Shown in pieces: positions 63,384 through 64,000 of a stretch of DNA of 64,000 nucleotides (within the stretch, counting starts at the first letter, position 1; each line of letters starts with the position of its first letter). The notes beneath the pieces are model-generated. The model was given only the letters and a program-made list of their open reading frames with translations, was not told the DNA's origin and did no database searches. Source of the stretch: CAVSRC01 sp963785065. Lineage in GTDB: Bacteria; Pseudomonadota; Alphaproteobacteria; Rhizobiales; Kaistiaceae. The stretch covers positions 124,001-188,000 of the forward strand of contig CAWATX010000003.1 in NCBI GenBank assembly GCA_963785065.1, written 5' to 3'. Made by a program: the position numbers and the translations under genes.

Positions 63384-63494
63384 CGGCCACCCAGCGCTTC
63401 GACAATGTGTCGCCGGCGCCAAGAGCCGTAACCTTCACATCCGCGTCCGGGATGCGCTGCACCGCTCTGGCGCTGCAGCGCATCCGGGGAACAG

Positions 63495-64000
63495 CTACTC
63501 CGCGGCGTCGGCCATCGCCAGGCGCTTGACGTCCGGCGCCTCGGCTTCCTGCTGGAGCGCGGTGAGCGCATCGGCGAGCGTCAGCGAGGTCTGCTCTTTC
63601 ACGCCCAGCCGGCGCACGTTGACCGTGCCCTCTTCCGCTTCGCGCTTGCCGCACACCAGGATCACCGGGACCTTGGCCAGCGAATGCTCGCGGACCTTGT
63701 AGTTGATCTTCTCGTTACGGAGATCAACCTCGGCCCGGAGCCCGGCGCGGGTCAGCGCGCGATGGACCGACTTGGCGTAATCGTCGGCATCGGAGGTGAT
63801 GGTGGCGACGACCACCTGCACCGGCGCGAACCACAGCGGGAAGTGGCCGGCATAGTTCTCGATGAGGATGCCGAGGAAGCGCTCCATCGAGCCGCAGATG
63901 GCGCGGTGGATCATCACCGGCGTCTTCTTCTCGCCGTCGGAATCGACATAGAAGGCGCCGAAGCGTTCCGGCAGGTTGAAGTCGACCTGGGTGGTGCCGC
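63495..64000 (-). CDS. thrS: threonyl-tRNA synthetase (C-terminal part)
   Basis: The last 168 codons of ThrS; the 5' part lies beyond the right edge. Visible are the class II end FYVDSDGEKKTPVMIHRAIC, GSMERFLGILIENYAGHFPL (motif 3 region), and the anticodon-binding domain QVVVATITSDADDYAKSVHR, RAEVDLRNEKINYKVREHSL, VPVILVCGKREAEEGTVNVR. A short Ala/Glu tail follows. No frameshift is seen in this part. Confidence 0.95.
   Translation of the reverse strand, partial: GTTQVDFNLPERFGAFYVDSDGEKKTPVMIHRAICGSMERFLGILIENYAGHFPLWFAPVQVVVATITSDADDYAKSVHRALTRAGLRAEVDLRNEKINYKVREHSLAKVPVILVCGKREAEEGTVNVRRLGVKEQTSLTLADALTALQQEAEAPDVKRLAMADAAE

Overview
The window looks like the chromosome of a high-GC alphaproteobacterium, most likely of the order Hyphomicrobiales (Rhizobiales). 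The basis is third-position GC bias, gene families typical of the group (ATP12, DUF3422, DUF2336, alphaproteobacterial RpoA, RpoB and EF-G lengths), and the alphaproteobacterial order of the ribosomal-protein super-operon. I would not name a genus.

Layout. 1-10 kb is housekeeping and accessory: the end of lrgA and lrgB, a cyclopropane-type fatty acid synthase, a Tat-type exported protein, propionyl-CoA carboxylase beta subunit, a VOC protein, a minus-strand rluC-aldo/keto reductase-atp12 cluster, and a fluoride unit made of promoter, crcB-class riboswitch with terminator, crcB and DUF190. 10.0-10.3 kb holds a non-coding element with 34-35 bp inverted ends. 10.3-13.7 kb carries a HemG-like flavodoxin, rarA and a Do/DegQ-type protease. 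13.9-32.2 kb is the str-S10-spc-alpha cluster on the minus strand (rpsL-rpsG-fusA-tuf, then rpsJ to rplQ). 32.7-34.5 kb has a YbjN protein and an MFS transporter on the plus strand. 34.6-47.2 kb is the rpoBC cluster on the minus strand: tRNA-Tyr, tRNA-Gly, tRNA-Trp, secE, nusG, rplK, rplA, rplJ, rplL, rpoB, rpoC. 47.4-64 kb is mixed: rlmB, an aldose-epimerase-like protein, tRNA-Thr, a cupin, a Gly-rich exported protein, folD-purU, NAD kinase, DUF3422, glycogen synthase with a DUF2934 tail, DUF427, an alcohol dehydrogenase, a GNAT protein, DUF2336, a CitE-like protein, a nitroreductase, an exported protein, and the 3' end of thrS.

Main observations. (1) A textbook fluoride riboswitch with mutually exclusive antiterminator and terminator helices precedes crcB-DUF190. 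(2) rplL, fusA, tuf, rplC, rplD, rplW, rplB and rplV all carry reading-frame shifts. Nearly all are best explained by single inserted bases, packed into 24.4-29.8 kb plus one at 43.3 kb. These genes are essential, so errors in the sequence are the likely cause. (3) Downstream of nusG lies a relic of a second nusG 3' end, identical over ten residues but different at seven third-codon positions, together with a 16-bp inverted repeat of the live nusG tail. (4) A 275-bp inverted-repeat element ends inside the stop codon of the flavodoxin gene. No CRISPR array, prophage or insertion sequence with a transposase was seen.
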